Of a stretch of 45,209 nucleotides of DNA, positions 18,294-25,886 are shown in pieces; position 1 is the stretch's first letter, and the number at the start of each line of letters is the position of its first letter. The notes under the pieces were generated by a model. It was not told where the DNA came from. It did no database searches and saw nothing but the letters and a program-made list of their open reading frames with translations. Source of the stretch: Planctomycetota bacterium (GTDB lineage: Bacteria; Planctomycetota; UBA1135; UBA2386); assembly GCA_016793305.1 (NCBI GenBank), contig JAEUHU010000354.1, positions 1 through 45,209 of the forward strand, given 5' to 3'. The position numbers were made by a program, and so were the translations under genes.

Positions 18294-18313
18294 GGCACGG
18301 AGACTTCCGTGCC
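18294..18313. promoter_or_regulatory. Perfect 8-bp inverted repeat upstream of the small lipoprotein
   Basis: GGCACGGA, loop GACT, TCCGTGCC. It lies 56 bp before the lipoprotein ATG and 167 bp upstream of sucC, in the divergent intergenic region. It could be an operator for either gene or a 5'-UTR stem. No function can be shown. Confidence 0.35.
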
Positions 18314-18369
18314 GGCGACACCACGTCGTCCCGCCGCGACCGCGTGCGGCACACCTCACACCCACAACC

Positions 18370-18669
18370 ATGACCCGCAAGCTGATCGCCCTCGGTCTCG
18401 CCACCGCCGCCCTCACCCTCGCCGGCTGCTCCGGCATGCGCCAGGCCAACGGCCACTACACGGTCCACGCCGAGAGCTTCCGCATCTTCGGCTTCGCCAT
18501 CCCGGGCGACGACCAGGAAGCCGCCGCGAAGCTGCACGCCGAGCACTTCGCCAAGGGCACCATCATCACCCAGCACTCGACGCCGGCCGACTGGACGTCG
18601 TTCTGGGGCGTGCTCGGCAACATCATGGGCTTCCACGGCACCGTGATCTCGGGCAAGACCGGCTCGTGA
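18370..18669 (+). CDS. Small predicted lipoprotein
   Basis: 99 residues. The signal MTRKLIALGLATAALTLAGC has a lipobox (LAGC20), so the mature protein is about 80 residues anchored to membrane. It has no further helix and one clear motif-like stretch, FGFAIPGDDQEAA. No family recognised. The ATG at 18370 is the only start that gives a proper signal peptide. Two strong hairpins follow, so it is probably monocistronic. Confidence 0.75.
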   Translation: MTRKLIALGLATAALTLAGCSGMRQANGHYTVHAESFRIFGFAIPGDDQEAAAKLHAEHFAKGTIITQHSTPADWTSFWGVLGNIMGFHGTVISGKTGS

Positions 18670-18676
18670 TGCCGCT

Positions 18677-18733
18677 GGCGGCCTGACCGGCCGCCGCGTT
18701 GGTCCGCGGCGCGGGTCCGAGGACTCGCGCCGC
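18677..18733. terminator. Two consecutive hairpins between convergent genes
   Basis: The first is GGCGGCC, loop TGACC, GGCCGCC (18677-18695). The second, 18706-18733, pairs GCGGCGCGGGTCC with GGACTCGCGCCGC through 13 positions (one G-T wobble) around a tight GA turn. They begin 8 bp past the lipoprotein stop and lie 82 bp beyond the stop of the convergent minus-strand gene, so they likely act as a bidirectional terminator. No T tracts. Confidence 0.6.
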
Positions 18734-18740
18734 ACCTGCC

Positions 18741-18785
18741 CCGCTGGTTCGAGTCCCGCTGGTTCGAGTCCCGCTGGTTCGAGTC
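18741..18785. repeat. Three perfect 15-bp tandem repeats resembling a tRNA T-arm
   Basis: CCGCTGGTTCGAGTC occurs exactly three times without spacer. Each copy contains GGTTCGAGTC, the conserved tRNA T-loop core, and GCTGG/CCCGC flanks could almost form a T-stem. No acceptor, D or anticodon stem exists upstream, so this is not a tRNA gene. It lies between the terminator hairpins and the next minus-strand stop. Confidence 0.75.
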
Positions 18786-18814
18786 TGGGTTCGACTCGGG
18801 CAGGCCGTCGCGCC

Positions 18815-20458
18815 CTAGTCGCGACCGCGCCCCGCGCGCATCCCCGGCGGCACCTCCGGGAAGTCCAGCACGCGCGCCGTGCCCCAAATCGCCAACGTGC
18901 GCTCCGGGTCGAGCAGCGGACCGCAGCCCGTGATGCCCCCGGCCTTGGATCGGTCGGTGACGCGCCAATCGACCAGCCACCGATGGCTGGCACCCCACGC
19001 GTCGACCGGCGGTCGACGGACCGGTTCGAGCCGCGTCCAGACGCCGAGGCGCGCCTGCCGGCCGTCGGCCCAGCGAACGCGACCGCGATGCACGAACTCG
19101 GTCTGGCCGACATGCGTGCCGGTCGGCGTGTCCGGGATCGCCAGGTAGCCGAACCGTTCGTCCTGGTCGGTCGTGATCTGCGCGTTGTGATGCGCCACGA
19201 AGTCGAGGTTCGGGTCGAGCATCCAGCCCCCGTCGTGGCGCGGTCCGACTGCGCGCCGGAAGCAATCGAGGTAGGCCTCGGGCTGCTCGTCGAGCGCGTA
19301 CTCGAGCACCACGACGAACGGCCAGGCGTGGTCGATCGACTTGCCGAGGCGCCCGCGCTTCCAGAAGTTGACGTTGTCGTCGACCGGGCCGAGTTCGACC
19401 ACGGGCCCACCATCGACCGTGCGGAACGCGCTGGTCAGCGTCGCAGCGCGCGCGGCCAACGCCGCCGCGACGACCTTGCGGTGGCGTTCGGCGACCGGCT
19501 GCCGCGTGTAGACGAAGAGCGCCGCGTGCGGATGCGACGGCCGCGCCTTCGTTCCTTCGGCCGGTTTGCCTTGCCCACCCTGCGGAACAGCCGTGGCGAG
19601 GTCGTCGCGCCAACGGCGTTCGATCGTGGGACGATCCGCGCCACACGCCTTCGGCAACGCCTCGGCCGCGGGGCGGCCTGCCCGCAGCAGCGCGACCAGC
19701 CGAGACAGGGTCGAAGGCTGCTGGGCCTCCGCGGCACCTGTGCTGGGTGCAAGACGGGTCCGGGTGAGCCAGTCGACGAACGAGGTCGCGGCAGCGTGCT
19801 GGTCGAGGTCCAGGTCGTCCCCCGCCGTCTCCAGCAACGACGCCAACGACGGCAACTGGTCGCGGGCCAGCATCGCGGCGGCCCCCTTCCGGAAGTCGCC
19901 GCCGTGGCAGCGCACCGCGGGGAACAGCGCCTCGCGGACCAGGAAGGTCTCGCACGGCTCACCCGCCTCTGCCACCAGCAGGTGTGCGATCCCATGCGCC
20001 AGCCAATCGCCGCCGAGCGCGTGCAGATCGCCTGGCGCGACGAGCCGTTCCACCCACCAGATGGCAGCGGCCACGGGGACCGTTCGCACGAACTCGCCCC
20101 CTGCTTGGACCACGATCCGACCCTTCGCCCGATCGATGCCGCCGCAGCCCACCAGCTCCCGGCCGAGCAGGGAACGCGCGGCGGCCTCGGTCGCCGCGCG
20201 GTCCCCGAACACGTCGACGCGCAGCGGCGGAGTGGCGAGAGGAAGCGGCCAGCCGACCAGCGCCTCGAGCGCCACCAGCTGCGCTTCCAGCTGCTGCTGC
20301 AGGGGAGCCGCCGATTCGGCGGGGCAGTTGCGCGAACCATCGCACGTCACCAGCACCCGCTGAGCGCCCGGCTCCTGCGGCACCTGGCTTCGGACAGGCT
20401 CGGCCAGCAGGACGCCGGCGGCGAGCATCCCGACTGCGGCGAGGCGGAGAGGGACCAT
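18815..20458 (-). CDS. Secreted protein of unknown function, possible inactive peptidase-like
   Basis: 547 residues from the ATG at 20458; upstream starts would add residues before the signal peptide (MVPLRLAAVGMLAAGVLLAE). The N-terminal half includes WWVERLVAPGDL and 'GDWLAHGIAHLLV', a helix like that of zinc gluzincin peptidases but without Glu (HGIAH in place of HExxH). The middle is Ala/Arg-rich helical; the C-terminal part (about 330-547) is compact with many Trp/Asp ('DDNVNFWKRGRLGKSIDHAW', 'GGWMLDPNLDFVAHHNAQIT'). Probably extracytoplasmic. Catalysis cannot be claimed. It is divergent from the next gene with 100 bp between starts. Confidence 0.78.
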   Translation of the reverse strand: MVPLRLAAVGMLAAGVLLAEPVRSQVPQEPGAQRVLVTCDGSRNCPAESAAPLQQQLEAQLVALEALVGWPLPLATPPLRVDVFGDRAATEAAARSLLGRELVGCGGIDRAKGRIVVQAGGEFVRTVPVAAAIWWVERLVAPGDLHALGGDWLAHGIAHLLVAEAGEPCETFLVREALFPAVRCHGGDFRKGAAAMLARDQLPSLASLLETAGDDLDLDQHAAATSFVDWLTRTRLAPSTGAAEAQQPSTLSRLVALLRAGRPAAEALPKACGADRPTIERRWRDDLATAVPQGGQGKPAEGTKARPSHPHAALFVYTRQPVAERHRKVVAAALAARAATLTSAFRTVDGGPVVELGPVDDNVNFWKRGRLGKSIDHAWPFVVVLEYALDEQPEAYLDCFRRAVGPRHDGGWMLDPNLDFVAHHNAQITTDQDERFGYLAIPDTPTGTHVGQTEFVHRGRVRWADGRQARLGVWTRLEPVRRPPVDAWGASHRWLVDWRVTDRSKAGGITGCGPLLDPERTLAIWGTARVLDFPEVPPGMRAGRGRD

Positions 20459-20558
20459 GGAGGCGCATGGTAGCCGCGGCCGGTTCGGGCGCCGAACCAC
20501 CAAGAATCCGCAGCTCGCAGCAGCGTTTCGGCCGCCGCATCGCTACCCAGTGGACGGC

Positions 20559-22064
20559 ATGCCGCGCTTCCACCACGACTTCACGTTCAACCCCGATGGC
20601 AGTGGCCGTGTCCAGGTGCGTTGGAGCGGTCCGGGTGGCCCGGGGGCTCCGTCGCCGGCCGACTTCGTGCGCAGCGAACTGCAGCAGGCGCGCGGCGTCG
20701 ACGCCTGGGCCGAGGTCGACTGCACGGCCAGCGACGACGAACTGGTGTTCTCGGCGGTGGCCTGGTTCCCGTCGGTGCGCGACCTGCGGTTCCACTGCCA
20801 GGGCTTCCACGTCAACCTGCTCGACTTCGCGGTCGAATCCGCCGACGACGGCGCGGTGACGATCCGCTCGGTGCCGAGCGAATCCGGTGGCATGCCCGAG
20901 GTGCCGAAGGACGCCAGCGAAGCGCAGCTACGCGAGTTGCTCGAGGCCGAGCGAGCGAAGATCCGGATGGCGCGCGACTTCCTCGCCGGCATGTTCGGCG
21001 ACCTCGAGTGCACCGCGGTGCTGCGCGCCCCAGGCGAACTGGTCGGCCCAGCTCCGGGCGAACGGCTCGACGCCAACACCGTGCAAGTGCACTTCGCCGG
21101 CCAGAAGCTGGTCGAGGTCATCGAGCGCCTGCTCGAAGACGATGTGGTGATGCTGCAGCTGCTGCGGAACGGCGGCGTGACGCCGGAGGCGGCCCTCGCC
21201 CTGCTCGGCGACCAAGGCCCGATCCTGTTGCGAACGGCACCGGGAGCCCAGCCCCAGTTCGACTACTCGAGCGAGGTCGAAGCCGCGCGAGCCGCGATGC
21301 CCGACCTGCTGGCGACGTTCGAAGCGGCTGCGCCGAAGTACGAACCGGGGGTCCCGCTCGAGAACGTGCGCATCGTCGCCTGCCGCCTCGTGTGCGAAGC
21401 CGACGCGAGCCGGGACCTGTGCCCCGACGGCCAGAGCCAACCGGGCGTGCAGGTGACCGTCGCCGGCGACCTGCCTAGCCCCTGCCTCGAGATCGAGGAC
21501 GCCGCCGCCACGGCGGCGATCGCCGACGACGGCAGCGACTTGCTGCCGCAGGACGACTGGGACCGCCGCTGCCACTTCCCGAAGCGCACCAGCGACGGCC
21601 GCACCGTCTACGCCGAACTGCGCCTCGGGCTGTCGTCGTCGGCCCGCGGCTTCCAGCGGCTCGCCGGTCGGCTCACCTGCTTGTCGAGCCACGGCTCGGA
21701 AGCGTGCGACCTCGGCTTCCCCGAACTCGCGGTGGATGCCGAGGGCCAGCACCTCGGCGCGAAGCTGCTGCGCGTCGACGTCGAGGGCGACGGCGACGAA
21801 GCCCGCACGACGCTCGAGGTCCAGCTGCAGGTCGCGCGCCAGCGGGTGCTCGGCGCGTCGCTCGAGACCGACGACAGCTCGTGGCCGCTCGAGCCCGCCG
21901 GCTACTCGTCCTGCAACGACGAGTGCAGCCTCGTCTACCGCCACCAGGGCGCGCTGCCGGCCGGCGCGCGCTTCGTGCTGACGCTCGCCACCGAACTGGC
22001 GCGCACCGCCTACGAGTTCGAACTGCACGAGGTCGACTGGCTCGGCCAGCCGCTGCGTCCCTGA
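20559..22064 (+). CDS. Protein of unknown function, distantly LppM-like N-terminus
   Basis: 501 residues from the ATG at 20559 (a GTG at 20550 and an ATG at 20457 are possible). No signal peptide is evident. The first 100 residues are beta-rich: 'FHHDFTFNPDGSGRVQVRW', then FHCQGFHVNLLDF; next a helix and 'ECTAVLRAPGELVGPAPG' with NTVQVHFAGQ. This alternation recalls LppM-type domains ('NaDGsG...', 'v.aPGevv..nG'), an uncertain match. The C-terminal half is beta-rich with several Cys (C-N-D-E-C). It is 15 bp from the following gene, so the two form an operon. Confidence 0.7.
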   Translation: MPRFHHDFTFNPDGSGRVQVRWSGPGGPGAPSPADFVRSELQQARGVDAWAEVDCTASDDELVFSAVAWFPSVRDLRFHCQGFHVNLLDFAVESADDGAVTIRSVPSESGGMPEVPKDASEAQLRELLEAERAKIRMARDFLAGMFGDLECTAVLRAPGELVGPAPGERLDANTVQVHFAGQKLVEVIERLLEDDVVMLQLLRNGGVTPEAALALLGDQGPILLRTAPGAQPQFDYSSEVEAARAAMPDLLATFEAAAPKYEPGVPLENVRIVACRLVCEADASRDLCPDGQSQPGVQVTVAGDLPSPCLEIEDAAATAAIADDGSDLLPQDDWDRRCHFPKRTSDGRTVYAELRLGLSSSARGFQRLAGRLTCLSSHGSEACDLGFPELAVDAEGQHLGAKLLRVDVEGDGDEARTTLEVQLQVARQRVLGASLETDDSSWPLEPAGYSSCNDECSLVYRHQGALPAGARFVLTLATELARTAYEFELHEVDWLGQPLRP

Positions 22065-22079
22065 TCCGGTGCGATCCCG

Positions 22080-23855
22080 ATGCCCACCCCCATGCGCTCT
22101 CCTGCCCCGTTCGTCCTCTCCCTGCTGGCACTCGGCCTGGCCGCCCAGCTCCCGGCCCAGCTCGACGTCGCGACGTTCACCAAACGCCGCACCGTCGCCG
22201 AGGCAGCGGTCCAACAGGCGCTGGCCGATGGCACGAGTGCCTTGCAGGCCGTGCGCGACACCCTCGGCGACCCGAACCACAAGCTGCAAGGCACCTGCGA
22301 CGACATCGCCAACGCGCTGCGCGGCGGCTCGTTCGAGGCCGGCATCGGCAGTGTGGACGTCGGCCTGGGCTTCCTCGACGACTACGTGGCCGAAGAACTG
22401 CGGCCGGTCGTGCGCAGCAAGCTGACGGCGGTGCGCGACCGCCTGGCCGCGGGCAGTCTGGCGCTGCTGCGCTTCGAGTCGCTGACCGAGCTGGTCGAAC
22501 GCGGCGAGCGCCTGCAAGTGCTCGGCCCGGACGACGACGCCACCGGCCTGCTCGCCGACCTCGCCGCGTCGGCGGCGCGCGCCACGCGCTCGGCCGCACT
22601 CGAGCGCAGCGAGCTGGCCCAGCTGCAGCAGTTCCTGCAGCAGCAGCGGCAACGCCAGTGGGCCCGCCGCGGCCAGCAGCTGCTCGCCGATGCCGAGGTC
22701 GCGATGGCGACGCTGCGCAGCGAGTGGCCGGAGATCCGCACGGGCCTGCGGGCCGCGTCGCGCGACGACCGCGACCGCGCCCAGGCCCGCTTCGACGAGG
22801 CGTACCGCAACATCGGCCCCCTGGTCGCCGAGGCGCCGGTGGCGGACGGTGCGAAGCTGTGGCAGGAGCTGACGACGCTGCAGGCCGGGGCCGATGCCGC
22901 CCATGCGGAGCACTACGGAGCCGAGACCAAGCAGCGGCTGGCCGAAGCGTTCGCGTTCACCGCCGACTCGTTCACCGGCTGGGAGGACGAGACCGGCGAG
23001 ATCACCGCGACCGGCTACCTCGACTTCGATCCGCCGAGCGTCGATCGCCTCGGGCAGAACCAGACGATCAACCTGGTCGAACGCTGCAACCTCTTCCTCG
23101 CCTTCGCCGGCACCGATGCCGACGCGATGCGCGCCCGGGCGAACGCCGAACTCGCCGCGTTCGTGGCGTCGATCCGGGAGCTGCGCCAGAAGGGGCACGA
23201 GAAGCTGCTGCGCACCGCCCGCCTGGTCGTCGAGGGCCTCGCGGCGCTCGAGATCCAGGACGAACGGCACCGCGGCCGGCTCGTGGCGCTCGCCGACTGG
23301 GACCTGCCGCTGGCGCTGCAGAACCACCCCGAACAGGCTGCCCTGGTCGGCCGGATCCACGCCGTGCTCGACGCCCACGCCAAGGCGACGCTCGGCGACG
23401 CGGCCCTCGCGACGATCCGGACCCAGGCGGCGAGCGCCGCCGACGCGCTGTGGCCGCGCTTCCAGCAGTGGCTGCCGGTGTACGGTGGGTTCGCGCCGGC
23501 CCAGGCGAGCTTGTTCGTCGGCCGCACGATGCGGCTCGACGGCGTGTGGATGCGCACCGCGGAGTTCGAGGTGGCACCCGGCCAGGTGGTGTTCGACCTC
23601 GACGGCCACGTGTTCGTCGGCACGCTGACGCCCGCCCTGGCCGAGGCGGTGCGCACCTCCCGAACCCGGCTGCAGCTGGCGCCGGTCGAGACGCTCGACG
23701 CGCACGCACCGTGCGAGCTGCTGGCGACGATCGGGGAGCCGACCGAAGTGCGCCTGCTCGGGCCGAAGGGCCGCGAGGACGCGATCGTCGTCACGGCCCG
23801 CGCGGTGCGCCTCGTCGGCGTGCGCCAGGAAGCCGTGTTCGCCGTGGCTCCCTGA
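22080..23855 (+). CDS. Secreted helical protein of unknown function
   Basis: 591 residues. A signal peptide (MRSPAPFVLSLLALGLAAQLPAQ from the ATG at 22080 or 22092) precedes a long, mostly helical body with Gln/Arg-rich coiled-coil segments (about 175-205) and a C-terminal beta-rich domain starting near 'FVGRTMRLDGVW'. No catalytic motif recognised. It is the second gene of a pair with the upstream unknown. The stop is 29 bp from the stop of the convergent coiled-coil gene. Confidence 0.75.
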   Translation: MPTPMRSPAPFVLSLLALGLAAQLPAQLDVATFTKRRTVAEAAVQQALADGTSALQAVRDTLGDPNHKLQGTCDDIANALRGGSFEAGIGSVDVGLGFLDDYVAEELRPVVRSKLTAVRDRLAAGSLALLRFESLTELVERGERLQVLGPDDDATGLLADLAASAARATRSAALERSELAQLQQFLQQQRQRQWARRGQQLLADAEVAMATLRSEWPEIRTGLRAASRDDRDRAQARFDEAYRNIGPLVAEAPVADGAKLWQELTTLQAGADAAHAEHYGAETKQRLAEAFAFTADSFTGWEDETGEITATGYLDFDPPSVDRLGQNQTINLVERCNLFLAFAGTDADAMRARANAELAAFVASIRELRQKGHEKLLRTARLVVEGLAALEIQDERHRGRLVALADWDLPLALQNHPEQAALVGRIHAVLDAHAKATLGDAALATIRTQAASAADALWPRFQQWLPVYGGFAPAQASLFVGRTMRLDGVWMRTAEFEVAPGQVVFDLDGHVFVGTLTPALAEAVRTSRTRLQLAPVETLDAHAPCELLATIGEPTEVRLLGPKGREDAIVVTARAVRLVGVRQEAVFAVAP

Positions 23856-23884
23856 GCGGCCCGCGCCGGGCAAGGGTCCGCCGA

Positions 23885-24739
23885 TCAGCGGCCCTGCGGC
23901 AGCTCGAGCTCGATCGTGGCGCACGCGGCACCATCGCGGCTCGGGGCGCCGTCGCGGGCCGGCGCGAACAGCTCGTGGATCTCCTTCACCACGTCGCGCT
24001 GCTCACCCACCTCGAACACCGGCTCGCCGTGGAAGCCGATGTCGTTCTCCAGCATGCGCTGGGCGACGTCGAGGCGCTTCTTGACCGCGGCGATCACTTC
24101 CTTCGCCTGGCTCAGGGCGGTGCTGTCGAGGTCGAAGCGCTGGCTCTGCGCCGACAGGGCCGCGACCTGCATCTGCTGGGTCTTCAGCGAACGCACCTGG
24201 TCCTCGAGGGCCTCACGCTCGGTGCGCACGGCGAGCAGGCGCTGCTTCGCGGCGTCGACGGCGCGGGTCTGGCGCTCGATCAGCGCCCGCTTGGTCTTCA
24301 GGATGGCGACGTTGTTGACGTAGCTGTCCTTGGTGCGCTGCAGGTCGCTGCTGACGCGGCGCCGGGTACCGAGATCGGCCGCCAGCTGCACGTCGCTCGC
24401 CCCGTCGCCACCGAGCAGGCGGGCACCGACCTTCAGCTTCTTCTCTTCGTTGCCGACGACCTTCTCGAGGTGCACGACCGAGCCCTGCAGCTCCTCGAGT
24501 TCGACCTCGGCGCGGGCCAGGTCGCGCTTGCAGGTGTCGATCTGCGGGTCGATCTGCCGGATCAGGCCTTCGGCCCGCTTCAGCTCGATCTCGACCGGAA
24601 TCTGGCCGGTGACGGTCTCGCGCACCGAGCTGGCGAACGTGCCGACGTAGCCGGGGAACGCGGTGCCGAGGAACAGGAAGCCCGCCCCGCCGAGCACAAC
24701 GCCGCCGAGGAGCATCCACTTGAGAGTCTTGCCGATCAT
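23885..24739 (-). CDS. Membrane-anchored coiled-coil protein at the end of the sigma/kinase locus
   Basis: 284 residues from the ATG at 24739. One N-terminal membrane helix (WMLLGGVVLGGAGFLFLG) is followed by about 170 residues of coiled coil (about 48-220, heptads rich in Leu/Glu/Arg), then 'RMLENDIGFHGEPVFEVGEQ' and an acidic tail. This recalls PspA/IM30-like coiled coils with an added anchor, without clear homology. It ends a gene run led by the sigma factor and its zinc-binding partner, and an 8-bp inverted repeat stands before its start. It may be the target or effector of that sigma factor. Confidence 0.78.
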   Translation of the reverse strand: MIGKTLKWMLLGGVVLGGAGFLFLGTAFPGYVGTFASSVRETVTGQIPVEIELKRAEGLIRQIDPQIDTCKRDLARAEVELEELQGSVVHLEKVVGNEEKKLKVGARLLGGDGASDVQLAADLGTRRRVSSDLQRTKDSYVNNVAILKTKRALIERQTRAVDAAKQRLLAVRTEREALEDQVRSLKTQQMQVAALSAQSQRFDLDSTALSQAKEVIAAVKKRLDVAQRMLENDIGFHGEPVFEVGEQRDVVKEIHELFAPARDGAPSRDGAACATIELELPQGR

Positions 24740-24763
24740 GTCGTTTCCGTTTGGCTTTGGTGA

Positions 24764-24784
24764 CCGGAACCGGGGAGGTTCCGG
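24764..24784. promoter_or_regulatory. Perfect 8-bp inverted repeat before the coiled-coil gene
   Basis: CCGGAACC, loop GGGGA, GGTTCCGG. On the minus strand it begins 73 bp past the anti-sigma-like stop and ends 24 bp before the coiled-coil ATG, in a 118-bp gap unusually long for this run. GGAACC resembles the -35 element (GGAAC) of many ECF-type promoters, so it could be an operator, an autoregulated promoter part, or an attenuator. Confidence 0.45.
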
Positions 24785-24857
24785 CAAGCCCTGCGGAGCG
24801 ACCGCGCGACTATTCGGCGCAGGCTTCGATTCGGCCGGGAAACCCTGCCAGAGGGCC

Positions 24858-25157
24858 TCAGCGGCGCTTGCCGCGCAGCTCGACGGCCGTCGAGCGCAGC
24901 AGGCGGTCGCGCACCCCGTCGAGCACCGGCGAAGACGCCTCGGCATCGCGCGCCCGCAGCTCTTCGACCACGGCGTTGCAGTACGGGCACTGGCTGTCGC
25001 GAAGGTGGAACTGCACGAACTCGGCCGCCCCACCGGCGAGGCCACCCTGCAGCCAACTGTTCAGGATCTGCGGATGCGGGCAGGACAGTCGTTCCTGCCG
25101 CCAGACTGCGGCGACGGTCAGCGCCAGGTTCGGGTCGATGTCCGCGTCGTCGTGCAT
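24858..25157 (-). CDS. Zinc-binding anti-sigma-like protein, soluble
   Basis: 99 residues from the ATG at 25157. It shows CPHPQIL, then FHLRDSQCPYC: a His-x5-Cys-x2-Cys site with an upstream Cys, a variant of the zinc-binding anti-sigma motif (usually His-x3-Cys-x2-Cys) that I associate with planctomycete sigma partners. No membrane helix, so it would act in the cytoplasm. It starts 4 bp after the sigma factor stop, which supports a regulator-target pair. Zinc binding and anti-sigma activity are inferred. Confidence 0.78.
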   Translation of the reverse strand: MHDDADIDPNLALTVAAVWRQERLSCPHPQILNSWLQGGLAGGAAEFVQFHLRDSQCPYCNAVVEELRARDAEASSPVLDGVRDRLLRSTAVELRGKRR

Positions 25158-25161
25158 CGGG

Positions 25162-25815
25162 TCACCTCGAGCCCGGCCGCCACAGGCCGAGGAACAGGGA
25201 GTGGTTCGGGTCGTGCTGCCGGGCGAGGCCACGCAGCCGCTCGATCGCCCGGAACTTGATGCCGGCGACCGCCTTCTCGTCGGCGATGCCGAAGCGCTTC
25301 GCGGCGTCCTTGTTGCGCCCGCCGAGCACGAACAGGTACTCGAGCACCATCAGCTTCTGGAACTCGCCGGCCGTCCACAGCTCGCCGATGTAGTCGCGCA
25401 GGATCTGCGCCAGCACGCGTCGTTGGCGACCTTCGTCCTCGCTGTGCACGACGCGTTCCTTCGGCGCCGGCGCGCGGTCCTCCGCCAGGTTCTCGAGCCA
25501 CAGCTGGCTCTTGTCGGCGTCGTCGTCCGGCTTGGCCGGCAGCAACTTCACCTTGTGCTTGCGGTAGTGATCGATGACGCGGTTCTTGGCGATGCCGAAC
25601 AGGAACTGGTCGAGCGTGAAGGTCGGGTCGAAGCCGCCGATGCCGCGCAGCGCGCCGAGGAACACGTCCTGGGTCAGGTCCTCGGCGGTCTGGTGGTCGC
25701 CGACGAAACGCTTCACGTAGAAGTAGATGCGCCGGAAGTACTCCTCCTGGAGCTCTGCCCAGGCGGCTTCGTCCTTGGCCTGCAGCCGGGCGATGTCGGC
25801 GGCGCGTTCGGTCAT
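25162..25815 (-). CDS. ECF-like RNA polymerase sigma factor
   Basis: 217 residues from the ATG at 25815. Region 2 has 'TAEDLTQDVFLGALRG' with acidic residues for core binding and 'LFGIAKNRVIDHYRKHK' for -10 recognition. Region 4 spans about 150-205 with a helix-turn-helix (NKDAAKRFGIADEKAVAGIKFRAI). The linker between regions is long. It lies 71 bp downstream of a Ser/Thr kinase gene and 4 bp before the zinc-binding partner. Because region 2 keeps its acidic residues, it need not depend on phosphorylation as ECF43-type factors do. Confidence 0.93.
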   Translation of the reverse strand: MTERAADIARLQAKDEAAWAELQEEYFRRIYFYVKRFVGDHQTAEDLTQDVFLGALRGIGGFDPTFTLDQFLFGIAKNRVIDHYRKHKVKLLPAKPDDDADKSQLWLENLAEDRAPAPKERVVHSEDEGRQRRVLAQILRDYIGELWTAGEFQKLMVLEYLFVLGGRNKDAAKRFGIADEKAVAGIKFRAIERLRGLARQHDPNHSLFLGLWRPGSR

Positions 25816-25886
25816 CGGCGGGCGAAGATAGCGGATCGGCTGCGGTTGCCAACGACCCTGCACGGGTCCCGGCACCTGCCGGCCGA

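Noticed and set aside
18741..18785. A tRNA gene at the T-arm-like repeats
   Set aside because: No acceptor, D or anticodon stems can be formed with upstream sequence, and the core is repeated three times in tandem.
20928..23924. A 998-residue minus-strand frame opposite the two unknown secreted proteins
   Set aside because: Its composition (Arg/Ala/Gly/His, no hydrophobic core) is that of an antisense shadow at high GC; the plus-strand frames have signal peptide and ordered composition.
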